Below, in pieces: positions 48,601 to 57,713 of a stretch of DNA of 64,000 nt; positions within the stretch are counted from its first letter, which is position 1, and each line of letters opens with the position of its first letter. The notes under the pieces were generated by a model. It saw only the letters and a list, made by a program, of their open reading frames with translations. It did not search any database and was not told the DNA's origin. The DNA comes from Durusdinium trenchii (taxonomy: Eukaryota; Sar; Dinophyceae; Suessiales; Symbiodiniaceae). The stretch lies in assembly GCA_963970005.1 (NCBI GenBank), contig CAXAMN010003869.1, forward strand, positions 293,762 through 357,761, in the 5' to 3' direction. The position numbers were made by a program, and so were the translations under genes.

Positions 48601-49845
48601 CTCATCGATGTTCACCCATCCACCCTCATTGCACTTCGGGGACACATGAGGTTTTCGACCGCGGTGCGATTGAATCCCATTATGCTTTCCCACTCCATGC
48701 CTGAGTAGTCTATTGAGTCTATGGCTAACCTCGTTGACCCGTTGACTCTCCTCGCTGAACTTGTCGATGCGAGTTGCTGGGTTCATCTTTGGTGGATCCG
48801 TGAAAGTTGCATCTCTCTTCGGTCCATTCCAGTACTCCACATAGAATGTAACTCCATACTGTGGAATTATCTCGATGCTTCCTCTATCGCAAGTCACCTC
48901 AATCTGCCGATATCCAACCTTTTGAACTTGTTGTGGGTCAGGAGCAAGGTCCTTCACTTTGGGCATCTTTATTCCGAGTGCTGCAGCCTCCTGAATAAGT
49001 GCATCAAGTTCCCACTTTCCATTAGGACCTGATCTATCAACCCTGTGATTTGCGACCCTGTACTCTCCTCCTTCTTTGTCATCGGCAATGTCAAAGAGGT
49101 CGACGGGCTCTTTGAATCTGGTGACGAAACTGGCGTTCCCAAAGGCCTTCTTGGTTGCCTCGACCGCTTTCGCGTATTCCTCTTTTGCAGAGTCTGACGA
49201 GTGTGGTCTACCTTTGGCTCTCGGAGAGTGAGGTGGTACCTTACCTCCTAGTTCCGGTTCTTCTTCGGGAAGTTCAATATCTTCATCATCCACATCCATG
49301 TAGTCCTCGTCTTCGACGTCTTTGGATGACTTTGCTTTCCTCTTTCGGCTTTCAACATCACGTCGGATGATTGCCTTGTCGTCCTCGGTGAAGCACTTGC
49401 GCATAGTGTCCTCCATGTGAGAGAATGAGTTCATCAACTCGTCCTTCTTCTCAGTGTTGGGACAAATAGCCAGGTGATGTTGGTTTGAACCACAACAATA
49501 GCACACCTTTTGGCTCACTGCGCGTGCTCTGACCCTTCTGAGGTTGTCATAGGCGGTTTTCCAGTTGGAAGCGGTTGCTGTACCTTGCCCACTGCGCTTG
49601 GCAGCTCTTTTCCGTTCTTCAGTATCTGGATTCGATGTCGGGTAGTGCGACCATGTTTTCGTCGGGGATACTGAACGACCTTCCCCATCCTTGTAGTCTT
49701 GCGGATCAAGCTCAGGCGTAGGTGGTTCAGGCTCCTCGACTCCTGGAGTGGTACTCGCAGGGTCGGCTTCGCCATCCTTCATCTCTACATCAGGCTCTTC
49801 CGTAGACGTTCTTTTGGGCTCTGGGGGTCTTCTTCGGTTGCCCAT
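45640..49845 (-). CDS. ORF7: zinc knuckle plus Tpt1/KptA-like RNA 2'-phosphotransferase domain
   Basis: The frame is open from 49863 (TTG); the first ATG is at 49845. It overlaps the end of ORF6 in the +1 register. Residues are numbered from 49863. A CX2CX4HX4C knuckle (CYCCGSNQHHLAIC) lies near 122-137. Residues ~380-620 match Tpt1/KptA, the NAD-dependent enzyme that removes the 2'-phosphate left by tRNA splicing: RLLRHG (Arg388, His389), GGWVNIDEIL, DRHRQ, a CAIRAVASHNS stretch (Arg518) for IRAxQGHS, SFHMTS (His559) for YHGT, and GYRGSVFF (Arg583). The family's Arg-His, Arg, His and Arg active-site residues all appear kept. An acidic region follows (~750-950), then an unrecognised globular part and a Lys/Ser/Ala/Pro-rich tail ending in Lys/Gly/Ser repeats. 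Its position after pol is that of an env or accessory gene. Confidence 0.8.
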   Translation of the reverse strand: MGNRRRPPEPKRTSTEEPDVEMKDGEADPASTTPGVEEPEPPTPELDPQDYKDGEGRSVSPTKTWSHYPTSNPDTEERKRAAKRSGQGTATASNWKTAYDNLRRVRARAVSQKVCYCCGSNQHHLAICPNTEKKDELMNSFSHMEDTMRKCFTEDDKAIIRRDVESRKRKAKSSKDVEDEDYMDVDDEDIELPEEEPELGGKVPPHSPRAKGRPHSSDSAKEEYAKAVEATKKAFGNASFVTRFKEPVDLFDIADDKEGGEYRVANHRVDRSGPNGKWELDALIQEAAALGIKMPKVKDLAPDPQQVQKVGYRQIEVTCDRGSIEIIPQYGVTFYVEYWNGPKRDATFTDPPKMNPATRIDKFSEESQRVNEVSHRLNRLLRHGVGKHNGIQSHRGRKPHVSPKCNEGGWVNIDEILEYDHVFNDGVDISTISNDRHRQDVKTERYQYLRKAMWHAKKLQNRVRYQIAAIRISREDVSLEEERQYWANLMYYSTDAPSFLKHERWIVPCAIRAVASHNSGRETVLEEDVSIYPVWTSHLIPENVAMQLGGSFHMTSLSNIESIMKLGIVPGGTEGYRGSVFFNHFAPWDDRSSKILRSRWPRVGMPVCLYVPIMTLRKLGGRISENSYTVVFREVPWRCVRGAWYWDDYVQAWRRLLLGSTGEQVVLAARHGLWVAQKHTILERADEVTKSASATDDNVQKLVSLIDEVQFDDNGELIEDSISEETWDEIISRTCEGYRNVDGNILCPSCMHLTSSSLSVCLSCQGRLLSCGIRNTVISDSPVDLVSDDEEEKKEEKEPEDDDQDILDQATMDEIRKAWEEDIAQTEAADDDEDMDNLDPSKPSDGAENFKSDNVETPSFNEDEIDYDRDSDLEDEDERNVIIEIQRSTQQYEGKKRQDGEPEDEDVTDDLHPEANRPTDRDEPGYYAQHGATEFNPEEGRDNEDLPIYCRVPEPRIYAHQERAYCQDVSMNASGLMDRYVVKCVLNMISLMYKSYYCTSLTDFKANWKRKRLDVISKFGTEDFTEIDDDGRPLDPTDDMMRIFANENKITIEEAWHRFRGEQFICKVALVILSFGHTPYSFKKEYGNFEYSTNLTDVQLEELKAKKASAMTELVQKCIHAIYGCRTYSYFRTDVTSPNHKVIDPLDIMYSRMKSKWEKSILLIIDQHEIRLPPHAQNVVESMARNPNIGHTERWMSVVEQKHVQALTDRLGFGDRAKEIQGKKKQAAKATAKSTSTTKSEAKAASSSRAEAKPASTPRTEAKPSSAPSEEPKPSTAPKSFGPSSAEESKAKAAPKARPHDKSPSSATDVFEQALQEDLAANAHAAEGTTSSSSRGHSKGGGQSGTSWRPALTQERREVPQPSEKGKGKSKSKGKSKKGEDDRRDAQGSWDHRGWRGYRQW

Positions 49846-52222
49846 CACTCGCCGACATAGCAACGTTCAAGTACCTGTCGAAGTTGTCCTGAGAAATTGG
49901 GACCTGGATCTCGTCCTCTGCCATGTTGTTCAAAGCACTGACATGAACTTTATTCATTGAACACAATAGGATGACCCTTTCTCTCGTGAGTTGTTTCTCC
50001 ATCACAGCCCAAATCTTGTTCTTGTCGCCGCCCGTGATATAGTTCGCACTGGGAGCACCTGCAACTGAGTACATAGCTTTCCAGGTACGTGACGATTTGG
50101 TGGCCAAGGCACCACTTCGTCTCACTTGGTCTACAATGTCGGTGACAATGTGACTGTGATCATATCTTGCTGGCCCGAAGAACTTTGAATCTGGCTGGAT
50201 GTTCACTAATACTGGAGTAGTCAGGAGCTGTCCGATCGAATGGACCTTCTCAGCCAACTTCCTTGAGAACTCTTTGAATGTCGCCTCGGTCAACCTCAGT
50301 GTGCTGCCGTTCGGAAACATACAATGAAGACACAGCCAGATGTGGACGGTTGTACCGTCCCCCTGATCTTGTCCATGTTCTTCCAAGAAAACGACTACTC
50401 TATCAAGAGTATCCAGGATGTCTTGATGCCTTTCTCCCTGAACTTGGAATACACAGCAATTTTCGAATGCCATCTCAGTTCGGATACCGTACTGCATCGT
50501 CGTGATTTTCTTTGACGAACTTGCTCTAGTCGCATAGTCAAGGTCTGTCACAAGAATGGTGTGTCCGGTACCGACTCCTCTAATCTGGCCACTCAAATGA
50601 TCAACATCCATGACTCCTGTATCCCCGTCAATCATCACCTTGTCCTTCTCCTCGGTGTGGCACCCAACTTTGGATGAAAGGAACTTGATGTGATATGCGG
50701 CCTCCTCTGGCACATCGTTCAACTTCAAGATAAGTACCATGGCCCTTGCTGAGGGATACTGAAAACAACTTGTCAGATCGAACTCTTCAACCATCTCAAC
50801 ATAGAGCTTTGCCCAAAAACCATCGCTCTCGTTCACTTTTGTCCTCAAATGAGAATCGGTGAGAGGTTGAAGCCCCATTGATGAACTCGATCTATAATTT
50901 CCACCCAAAGTCACCCCGACATAATACGTGAGCCTTCTCACATACTGTCTCCAATCTCTTCCTGGCTCGGCTGTACGAGGACCAGCAAACGGAGCTGTAG
51001 CGTAAGCAGTGGTACTGCTTCGATAAGTCCAGAGATTGAATATGATGGGTTTGCCAAGGTAGTCCATACCGTTGCACCCGATAGTCGTCACACCTTCAGG
51101 AGGAAGCGTGACAAACCATTCTTTTGGCTGTGCAGGCTGTTTCGGCTTCGGCATGGGTTTGCACTTTGGCGGAGCTTTCGGTGGAGGTCGTGGAACATCA
51201 TACGCTCCATGAGGTACATCGGATGACCAAGGATCCCATTGTTCATTGTTCCTTTCCCAAGGTGGCCTAGGACCTGAACTAGATGAAGTGTAAGGACCGC
51301 CCGGTGGTACCGAACTTCCTTTTCCTCCAAAAGTCTGGGTATAGTCATCACGATTCTTTGGTGCTCCACTTTGATCTCTTGCCCTTCTTGCTTCCTCCCT
51401 CATCCGTTTGGTGATTTCATCCTGACTAAGCCCTTTGTTCTTGGCATGATGGATCCGAAATTGACACAACCATTGAGGTTCCACCGCACTGAAATCTTTC
51501 AGATTGGGTGGTCCGATTGAGGGATTCTCGAAGGTTAAGTAGATCTTCTCCTTTGGCTTGCCCAAGGTCTCTAGATCTGGTTCTTCATCCAGGTTGGCTT
51601 CGGATAAATGGAGCTCTGCAATGTACTGATTCAAGATACTGATCGATGTGTCCCTTGCGAGAAGGTCTCGATGGACTCCTAGTTCAGCACCAAGAACATT
51701 GTAACCTGCTGTCCACACATCCGGTTTCACCTCTGGAAACCATTCTTTCAAATGCTGGAATGCAGCGAGCATCTGCGCATTCGTTTCAGATCTGAGGGAA
51801 ATGGCAGAGTGCTCAATGACATGCCTATGAATGCATTGATACAACGCTTGGATGCACTGGAAATTGTTGATTGCGGCACATCTTTCCAAGGTTCCTCCCG
51901 ATTGCCCTTTTGCAATGATCTGAATGAGGTCAGTCAAAGATGTGAGATCTTCGGGATGATTCTTGTTGTGAAACCTCAATGCAAATCCCAATGACGCACC
52001 CGCCAAGCTGATGTATCTGCAGCTGCGTTCCCAATGTTCGCCGGTCATTGCCATGTAGTTGCTGCTACGACCTTCAATGGGTATCCTGTGATGCAGATCA
52101 TTCATGGAATCATAGAAGTACCCGTCCCTCGTGATGTCTAGAAGTGAATCTTTTGACATCGCAGTGGAATTGATACCTTTCATGCCTCGTTTGGCGACCT
52201 TCTCATTCAGGTCTGCCAACAT
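49790..52222 (-). CDS. ORF6: unrecognised 810-residue protein of the giant element
   Basis: ATG at 52222. It lies in the same frame as ORF5, separated only by the TAA at 52253-52255 and nine sense codons before the ATG. Residues ~1-270 are a helical-looking region, followed by a Pro/Gly-rich linker (~300-370). A C-terminal part includes LLTTPVLVNIQPDSKFFG and DIVDQVRRSGAL. I recognise no family with confidence. The end overlaps ORF7 by 56 nt (to its ATG). Given the single in-frame TAA, ORF5-ORF6 may be one readthrough protein. Confidence 0.75.
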   Translation of the reverse strand: MLADLNEKVAKRGMKGINSTAMSKDSLLDITRDGYFYDSMNDLHHRIPIEGRSSNYMAMTGEHWERSCRYISLAGASLGFALRFHNKNHPEDLTSLTDLIQIIAKGQSGGTLERCAAINNFQCIQALYQCIHRHVIEHSAISLRSETNAQMLAAFQHLKEWFPEVKPDVWTAGYNVLGAELGVHRDLLARDTSISILNQYIAELHLSEANLDEEPDLETLGKPKEKIYLTFENPSIGPPNLKDFSAVEPQWLCQFRIHHAKNKGLSQDEITKRMREEARRARDQSGAPKNRDDYTQTFGGKGSSVPPGGPYTSSSSGPRPPWERNNEQWDPWSSDVPHGAYDVPRPPPKAPPKCKPMPKPKQPAQPKEWFVTLPPEGVTTIGCNGMDYLGKPIIFNLWTYRSSTTAYATAPFAGPRTAEPGRDWRQYVRRLTYYVGVTLGGNYRSSSSMGLQPLTDSHLRTKVNESDGFWAKLYVEMVEEFDLTSCFQYPSARAMVLILKLNDVPEEAAYHIKFLSSKVGCHTEEKDKVMIDGDTGVMDVDHLSGQIRGVGTGHTILVTDLDYATRASSSKKITTMQYGIRTEMAFENCCVFQVQGERHQDILDTLDRVVVFLEEHGQDQGDGTTVHIWLCLHCMFPNGSTLRLTEATFKEFSRKLAEKVHSIGQLLTTPVLVNIQPDSKFFGPARYDHSHIVTDIVDQVRRSGALATKSSRTWKAMYSVAGAPSANYITGGDKNKIWAVMEKQLTRERVILLCSMNKVHVSALNNMAEDEIQVPISQDNFDRYLNVAMSASDGQPKKTPRAQKNVYGRA

Positions 52223-52252
52223 CCCTTTGACTGGTGCTTCTTGGTTGAAGGG

Positions 52253-54988
52253 TTACGGCATGAATAAAGCCAAGAGATTGTCTGCAAATAATTCCAACCT
52301 GTCCCAAACATCATTGGATGCAAACGCCTCATAGGGAAAGTGTTCCGGATTAGGAGGAGGTGGCGGCCCAAGAGGTTCGTGTTCTGGTCGTACCTGTCGC
52401 TCTTGACTCTTGACGACGCCGATCACCCTCTTTATTCCAGCAAAGAATGCCCTTGTTACCTCCTTGCCGTCGTCCGTCTCTGGGTCATACTTGCTGAGCA
52501 ACACTCTGAGGGATCTCACGAGGCGCTCTTGGATGGTTCCACCCTTGGCTTCAACGGCACAATAACAAGCGCTGATAGAGTAGACGGGTGGTACCCCTCT
52601 CTCCATCCACTTCTCTGCCAGTTGCAGAGCTTGTCCTGGGTCCATGTCCTCGACGAACTGTCTAGGAACAAGTGTAGGACTCTCCCCTCGTCTGCTATCC
52701 AATTTCTGGAGGTGTTCTTTCAGCTTCTTGGCTGAGGCCATGCTCCTCCCTGTGGCCCCATAAACAGTAGAACGGAACATGTTGACTACACAATCTCCAC
52801 GATGTAGGGATGTTGTCAATCTCCAGAAATGGCTCACGAATGCTAATGAGTTCCCCCTTTGTGGTAGGGTTGCCGGTGACAGCCCAACAGTGATTGGATG
52901 GAACTCAGCGAACTTCTTCTTGGCAAATTGCTGGATCACGCCGGCACCAAAATGGCTAGCTTGGTTGATCTCAAAATCTTGCTCAAGATGATTGTGAAAG
53001 GTAATGACACTGGCGCATGAATCATGAGTGTCATGGTTGTTTTCACAAGTGAATTTCTTCTTCTTAGAATCGTGAACCGACTGAATGATCTTGTCAAATC
53101 TTTTATTGATATTGACTTCTGAACATGGGTTACCGTTTGACATGGAAGGATGCGGCGACCGCGACCAATCGTAAAGCACAGGAGCACGGCTGGCCACATG
53201 CTGCTTCTTCCACAACGACAATGCACGTTTGTTCAAAGTCTCTATCATATGCTGCGCAATTCTAAGAGTATACAAGTGAGTTACTCTCGTTTCTCTTCCG
53301 GCACAAGGTGCATGCTGATGTTTATGATCACACTTCTTCATCAAACTTTGAAACTGCACCCCCCACGACACAATCCTCCACGGCTTCTTGATGGGTATAT
53401 TTCTATGACCATAATGAGTTGCGAGGCCATACATACATCCGTCGAAGTCATGTACGTGTGATTCCGTGCCTTCTATCAGAGTTGTCATTCTATCATCTCT
53501 CCAATACTCGCAACTTCTAGGTAGCTCAGTAAGCGCACATGCTCCTATTGCGAATACATGGTCAAGTGCATGGGCAAAGCAATTCCACAACGACCAATAC
53601 AACTCTTGATGTTTCTCAATCTGCATTTCGGCCTTTATACTTACAGTCCTATTCAAGCGATTCCATGCAGAACCACCAGTGCAAGGACCCGCAAAGAAGA
53701 CACAATCAAGACTGGACCGGACACATGCTTTCACTTTATTGATGCCATAAGCAGAGCAGGCATCGTCGTCCTCTGTGATTGTCACGATGTTCATGAACTG
53801 CTTCTTCAAACAAGTCTGGAGAAAGGTAAACCAATTCTGTTCTTCAGCACACATGAGGACTAAACATGGGACATTTCTTTCGAGCTCTTGTAGCATGATG
53901 CATCTATCAAAGATATCTTGAGGACCCTTGACGTCTTGCTGATGGAGGTCGAACTGATATTTGTGTGACCGTCCTGATCTCCTTTGTAAGACCAAATGCA
54001 ACACGGGTTTTCTTCCCGGAGGTGTGTCACTTGCAACATATTTTGCTGTTTGTGCAATGAACATGTGCTCGTGGGCAATGGTGTTCATCCCCCACGCTTG
54101 TATGCCTGTTGCAATCGCCGTGACATCGCCCTTTTGCTTGTTATTGCTGTTGTCTGTCGTTTCATGTTGTGGGCTGTGTCCGTGACCGTTGGAAACGATC
54201 AGGAATGTTGTATTTCCTATCCATGGATCGTCCTTACCTACGGAATTACCCTTGAAACGCCAGGTATCAACTTTTGTGTCCTTACCGCTCTTGTAGTACT
54301 TCTCAGTCCTACGATAATCAGACAGATCCGACAGCCGGACAGGACAGTGTGAGTCTTCACTAGGGACAAACTCTTGTGTTCTCGGCACATTATGCACTCG
54401 GGTGAGTGTGTCGCCATCGCGTCGCCATTCATCTCGGTAATTTTTATTTGTTTTTGGGTTTTTCCCCTTCGAATCCAGGCGCACAAAATGGTCTTGCACC
54501 GCACCGAAAGCGCGAATTGATGCACCGTCCTGCCCCCCACTCCCCCCATGAACAAGACGTAGAAGCGTGTTGATCACACGAAGGGTGGCAGGATGACAAT
54601 TGTTGAGAGGAACCTCTTGTGACTGGAGCAAAGCTGGATCAGTCGACAAGGAGGCAATAGAAAACTGTAGCACAGCGTCTGGAGTCCAAGGAACATTGGC
54701 TAAGGCCAGGAACGGAGATTGAGATAAGCATGCGCCCGCCTCTGGAGATGAGGATGCCTTGGAGGCATGATACAGGAAGCATGCACGTTCGACCCAATGA
54801 TCAAAGCGCAAGGCTTGCTGCAGTGGCGTAGCTTCTCGTTCCACACAATTCCAGGAACCATTAACAAGGACCCATGTAATTACTCCGACACGTGTCTGAC
54901 GGTATGTAACGACCCGGTGGGAAGCGACGATAATAGACTGGGACTTTGACGACATAGATGCAATCTCCATTGGGGAGATCCTGGACAC
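52253..54988 (-). CDS. ORF5: methyltransferase-like accessory protein of the giant element
   Basis: The frame opens at 54988 (GTG; first ATG 54970) inside the 3' end of the RT ORF, in the +1 register. Natural sequence seems to start near VLVNGSWNCVERE. At about 425-580 it has FFAGPCTGGSAWNRLN (Cys436), TELPRSCEYW (Glu488), FDGCMYGL, KKPWRIVSW and KCDHKHQHAPCAGRET. The order and spacing of these blocks parallel the domain between protease and integrase in the 33-42 kb copia element (PCGPFSPLQ, LENP, FDQCRFGL, KKPTQVVS, CCMRDHSH). The PC and E positions recall motifs IV and VI of C5 methyltransferases. Catalytic function is inference; no clear SAM-binding motif I is seen. Ends in TAA, in frame with ORF6. 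Confidence 0.75.
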   Translation of the reverse strand: MSRISPMEIASMSSKSQSIIVASHRVVTYRQTRVGVITWVLVNGSWNCVEREATPLQQALRFDHWVERACFLYHASKASSSPEAGACLSQSPFLALANVPWTPDAVLQFSIASLSTDPALLQSQEVPLNNCHPATLRVINTLLRLVHGGSGGQDGASIRAFGAVQDHFVRLDSKGKNPKTNKNYRDEWRRDGDTLTRVHNVPRTQEFVPSEDSHCPVRLSDLSDYRRTEKYYKSGKDTKVDTWRFKGNSVGKDDPWIGNTTFLIVSNGHGHSPQHETTDNSNNKQKGDVTAIATGIQAWGMNTIAHEHMFIAQTAKYVASDTPPGRKPVLHLVLQRRSGRSHKYQFDLHQQDVKGPQDIFDRCIMLQELERNVPCLVLMCAEEQNWFTFLQTCLKKQFMNIVTITEDDDACSAYGINKVKACVRSSLDCVFFAGPCTGGSAWNRLNRTVSIKAEMQIEKHQELYWSLWNCFAHALDHVFAIGACALTELPRSCEYWRDDRMTTLIEGTESHVHDFDGCMYGLATHYGHRNIPIKKPWRIVSWGVQFQSLMKKCDHKHQHAPCAGRETRVTHLYTLRIAQHMIETLNKRALSLWKKQHVASRAPVLYDWSRSPHPSMSNGNPCSEVNINKRFDKIIQSVHDSKKKKFTCENNHDTHDSCASVITFHNHLEQDFEINQASHFGAGVIQQFAKKKFAEFHPITVGLSPATLPQRGNSLAFVSHFWRLTTSLHRGDCVVNMFRSTVYGATGRSMASAKKLKEHLQKLDSRRGESPTLVPRQFVEDMDPGQALQLAEKWMERGVPPVYSISACYCAVEAKGGTIQERLVRSLRVLLSKYDPETDDGKEVTRAFFAGIKRVIGVVKSQERQVRPEHEPLGPPPPPNPEHFPYEAFASNDVWDRLELFADNLLALFMP

Positions 54989-57713
54989 CTTCTTTTCCTG
55001 TCATTCCTTTTACAAAGACTGCACGAGGCAAGACCGGAGTCTGAGTGTATGGGAAATTAGGAATGTCATCCGTCTTAGTCTGAAAGATTTGATGATCGAT
55101 TTTCTTATGATCGACTGATGGAGAGACCATGTCAGCCAACTCTTTGGAGCTCAAATCCTCTGGGTCAAGAAGGTTGATCAACATACAAGCCCGGCGCCAC
55201 GCAAGTGGAGTCCGAAAGGCCTTTGTATGAATATCAGCACACATCTTGTGGGAGATCTCGTAGAGCAGCACGAAATGGTCCTGTTGAAAATGTTCATGCA
55301 ATGAGACAATGGATATCCCATGAGTGCGTTCAAGATGACGCATGGTGGGATTCTTCCCGGTTCTGGCAACTCCAATCATACCTTGATTATCATCATGGAA
55401 CAATATTTCAGGAGCTTTGCCCGAGAGCGTTTGCCAGAGGCCGATGGAGGGTATCCCAAAGTTGCGGAGAGTGGAATCCGCCGCGACTATTTCTGCTTCA
55501 GGTGTTGAATGGCTGATACATCCTTGACGTTTGCTCCCTCCAGCAATGGGAAATCGTGTATGCTTACCTTGTACGTGCATGTGAGAGCCCGACGTGGAAC
55601 GAAGGGTCTCACCGCAACCAGCAAAATCAGCATCAGCGAAGATTCCGACTGAGAGAGTTGCGATCGGATCGCCAACCCATCCAATCATGCGCTTGTCTAG
55701 AGTGCTGTTGACATAGCACATGAGATGATGCAAACGAGCATCATCATTGCTGGTCCATTTATTCACATTCCTGGCCAGCATGTTGATTGATCTCAATAGA
55801 TCGAATCGAGCAACTCTGGCAGCATACAACAACTTCATGAGTATACTCGCTGCGTGTGGCGCCAAAGAACCACGGTTTCCATCGTCCGGAGTGACGTCAG
55901 ATTCGGACTTGGAATGCAACTTACCAGAATACTTGGGGTCAAAGGTGTTAGCACACCATGGACACGTAACGGCCTCTTTCCCTGGAGCGGGTGCTCGTGC
56001 GGGATGAGATTTGGTTTCTTCTGGGACGCTTGGTGTCGTGACCTTCTTCAATTTTGTATCATGACCGACAATGTCTAAATACTTCTCGACGGACAGTTTC
56101 AACAATCCTTCCATGTTGTATGAGACGGTGTTGACTACTGTTCCGTCGTGGAGTTTGGACTCTCCTCGTGTGAGCATGCAGCCGAGATAAAGTCCAAGAT
56201 CAGTCTCGGGCTCAATCCTGAGTTTCGTTCGTAGCATAGACCATCCTTTGGTCATGTTCTCGGTTGGTCCGGCAAGTTTCAGGTCGTCCAAATATATAAC
56301 GAGAAGAAGTTTCAGGCCTTCATGAAAATACATTGATGGCCATTCATCACCAATTGGCTTGAAGCCAAGTTGGCGCACCTGCGTATCGCAGTGCTTCTCC
56401 CACATTGTACCTGCGTCCGGATGTCCATACAAGGCTTTGAGGAGGCGTACCACTGGTCGATGATACTTTGATACATCAACATCATCTGGCCACGCGTCTG
56501 ACGGTAACTCGACCCAACAGGGCGGTCCCGTAAGAGAAGCCTGAATGTATGCCTGAATCGCATCAGCGAGCTTGACCGAATGTCCGGGAACACATCCATA
56601 GAAATCTGCCCATCTAGAAGATTCAAAGGATGCTGGTGAATTGCCCAAGTCCTGAAAGAAAGCTGCTTCCCAATTCTGATTCTTCACTTTGTTTCCTAGC
56701 AATACTCCTCTTCCCTTAAATTTTCGTCTCTCATCACTCATTGGCAACTGGTAGTTCTTTTCCACAATGATGCCATGGACCCTTGCAAAGTGCACGACCT
56801 GCTTCAGAGTGAGCGCTTCTTGTTTTACGTCGTGATACTCCCGAATCACAGAGAAGTCGAACACTCCTTGTTCATGAAGTCCCAACCATTCTTTTCTCAT
56901 TGAGGCTTTGGCCTTGGGATTCTTCAGCATTTCTGCTCGACTAACAGGTCTGGAGACTGCTGCATTGAACAGGTTCCGATAAGCACTCATCGGGTTCGTT
57001 GTGTCGGCATATGTGTATCTTTCTCGATGTTTGGAGATCGAGTTGATGCACGGCATTGACGGGAATGACAAGTGATGATCTTTCAAGTTCTTTGTGAAAT
57101 CTTCGGTTGTGCATCTATTGGATTCCGTTGGCATTGCATATGCTACTGCCATATCATTGAGGATTTCTCCACTGTTGACATCAATGATATTGAGTGGATC
57201 CCAAGTAGCACGTGGGCCGAACCCATTCTCCACACTCGTCCATTCCTCCCATTCGACTAAGTAATCGTCGTCGCTTGGGAGTTCTGTGGAAAGTGTAGAT
57301 GCCGAAGATGGACTATAGCCCCCCATGTCATCGTCATCGGTGATCAGCGTCCGATCTTTCTTCAGATCGATGAAGATGTTGGGCGATACGTCCTTAGGAT
57401 CATCATCCTTGTCCTCCTTCTTTTTCTTCTTCCTTTCGTCCTTGCTGGATCCCGCACCTTTACTCTCTTTCTCTTTCATCTTTTCTTTCTCGAGAGCTTC
57501 TTTCTTCTCAGCGATAGCTCTATCAGATAGAGACAACGCTTTCCATTCTTCTGGAGTATATTTTGATCTTGGTCTCGGTGATGACCTGAAGAACCTTCTT
57601 CCGTCTGATCCAACCTTATATGGATTCCCTTTTCTGTCCAGTTTCACGGTCTCACCATCATCATTCAAGTAGATGATACCATCACTTGCCTTTCCCACGG
57701 ACATGTGTTCCAT
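54861..57713 (-). CDS. ORF4: copia reverse transcriptase and RNase H
   Basis: ATG at 57713. The start overlaps the integrase ORF by 49 nt in the -1 register. The N-terminal ~150 residues are charged and Lys/Glu/Asp-rich. RT spans about 240-560: ADAIQAYIQASLTGPP (motif A), LLKALYGHPDAG, and YLDD (Asp476, Asp477). A CPWC pair lies in a ~50-residue insertion near 590. RNase H follows, with GIFADADFAG, TPEAEIVAADS and FHDDNQGMIG. It copies element RNA into cDNA and degrades the RNA strand. The last ~60 residues pass the ORF5 frame, where the two protein-like sequences exchange. Confidence 0.93.
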   Translation of the reverse strand: MEHMSVGKASDGIIYLNDDGETVKLDRKGNPYKVGSDGRRFFRSSPRPRSKYTPEEWKALSLSDRAIAEKKEALEKEKMKEKESKGAGSSKDERKKKKKEDKDDDPKDVSPNIFIDLKKDRTLITDDDDMGGYSPSSASTLSTELPSDDDYLVEWEEWTSVENGFGPRATWDPLNIIDVNSGEILNDMAVAYAMPTESNRCTTEDFTKNLKDHHLSFPSMPCINSISKHRERYTYADTTNPMSAYRNLFNAAVSRPVSRAEMLKNPKAKASMRKEWLGLHEQGVFDFSVIREYHDVKQEALTLKQVVHFARVHGIIVEKNYQLPMSDERRKFKGRGVLLGNKVKNQNWEAAFFQDLGNSPASFESSRWADFYGCVPGHSVKLADAIQAYIQASLTGPPCWVELPSDAWPDDVDVSKYHRPVVRLLKALYGHPDAGTMWEKHCDTQVRQLGFKPIGDEWPSMYFHEGLKLLLVIYLDDLKLAGPTENMTKGWSMLRTKLRIEPETDLGLYLGCMLTRGESKLHDGTVVNTVSYNMEGLLKLSVEKYLDIVGHDTKLKKVTTPSVPEETKSHPARAPAPGKEAVTCPWCANTFDPKYSGKLHSKSESDVTPDDGNRGSLAPHAASILMKLLYAARVARFDLLRSINMLARNVNKWTSNDDARLHHLMCYVNSTLDKRMIGWVGDPIATLSVGIFADADFAGCGETLRSTSGSHMHVQGKHTRFPIAGGSKRQGCISHSTPEAEIVAADSTLRNFGIPSIGLWQTLSGKAPEILFHDDNQGMIGVARTGKNPTMRHLERTHGISIVSLHEHFQQDHFVLLYEISHKMCADIHTKAFRTPLAWRRACMLINLLDPEDLSSKELADMVSPSVDHKKIDHQIFQTKTDDIPNFPYTQTPVLPRAVFVKGMTGKEGVQDLPNGDCIYVVKVPVYYRRFPPGRYIPSDTCRSNYMGPC

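Noticed and set aside
49790-52222. SGNH-hydrolase-like domain in ORF6
   Set aside because: The VLVNIQPDSKFFG region was suggestive, but I saw no catalytic Ser block or Asp-His pair, so no function is assigned.
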